Origin: an uncultured Clostridia bacterium
GTDB lineage: Bacteria > Bacillota > Clostridia > Christensenellales > Borkfalkiaceae
Reading direction: 5' to 3'
Length of the DNA stretch: 20,137 nucleotides
NCBI GenBank assembly: GCA_937888935.1
Contig: CALARO010000056.1
Span: 1-20,137 of the forward strand
Positions 20,102-20,137 of this stretch are shown one piece after another. Below the pieces are notes generated by a model. That model was not told the DNA's origin and ran no database searches. It was given only the letters and a program-made list of their open reading frames with translations. Numbering within the stretch: position 1 is the stretch's first letter; the number at the start of each line of letters is the position of its first letter. Both the position numbers and the translations under genes were made by a program.

Positions 20102-20137
20102 ATCACCCGATCGCCTTTCAGGCGCACAAACTTCTTC
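20056..20137. repeat. Perfect 39-bp inverted repeat ending at the window edge
   Basis: Bases 20056-20094 and 20099-20137 are exact reverse complements around the loop TTTG. The match runs to the very last base of the window and may continue. There is no U-run, so it is not an ordinary terminator. Confidence 0.9.

Overview
The window looks like chromosome from a low-GC-branch Gram-positive anaerobe, most likely an uncultured Clostridia (Bacillota) relative. Signs of this are the jag-yidC-yidD-rnpA-rpmH cluster, RicT (PSP1 family) after holB, a PadR-DUF1700-DUF4097 operon, an iron-sulfur serine dehydratase, short DnaK, and strong AAGGAGG ribosome sites. I cannot place it more finely. No rRNA, CRISPR array, transposase or phage gene is visible.

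Layout, left to right. (1) 1-6234, minus strand: start of prmA (cut by the window edge), a two-domain acyltransferase-GT8 glycosyltransferase gene, dnaJ and dnaK. The fusion gene sits inside the usually compact dnaK-dnaJ-prmA order and is flanked by repeat-rich spacers that share a 33-bp identical direct repeat. (2) 6464-10060, plus strand: tRNA-Gly(GCC), a single-chain L-serine dehydratase, then holB and ricT overlapping by 4 bp. (3) 10216-11241: an iron-sulfur protein gene broken by a 279-bp two-hairpin element with 21-bp terminal inverted repeats, and by a second frameshift. A 36-bp palindrome equal to the two element ends joined lies just downstream. (4) 11424-13284: PadR regulator, DUF1700 membrane protein and DUF4097 beta-repeat protein, each overlapping the next by 4 bp. 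(5) 13451-18207, minus strand: jag, yidC, yidD, rnpA, rpmH, dnaN. (6) 18208-18870: a gene-free stretch with an AT-rich segment, a DnaA-trio tract, a short GC block and about seven DnaA boxes, which I read as the chromosomal origin. (7) 18871-20101, plus strand: rsmG and a SLOG/YpsA-like protein. The last 82 bases form a perfect 39-bp fold-back ending at the window edge.

Genes on either side of the putative origin run away from it (dnaN through jag to the left, rsmG and the SLOG gene to the right), as expected for co-orientation with replication. dnaA is absent from its usual place between rpmH and dnaN, and dnaN is transcribed in the same direction as rpmH. The leftward cluster links ribosome (L34), RNase P (RnpA), membrane protein insertion (YidD, YidC) and an RNA-binding cell-envelope regulator (Jag). 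The most interesting items are the origin architecture, the hairpin element family, the acyltransferase-GT8 fusion between repeats, and the glycine-rich tails on two RNA-linked proteins (RicT and Jag).
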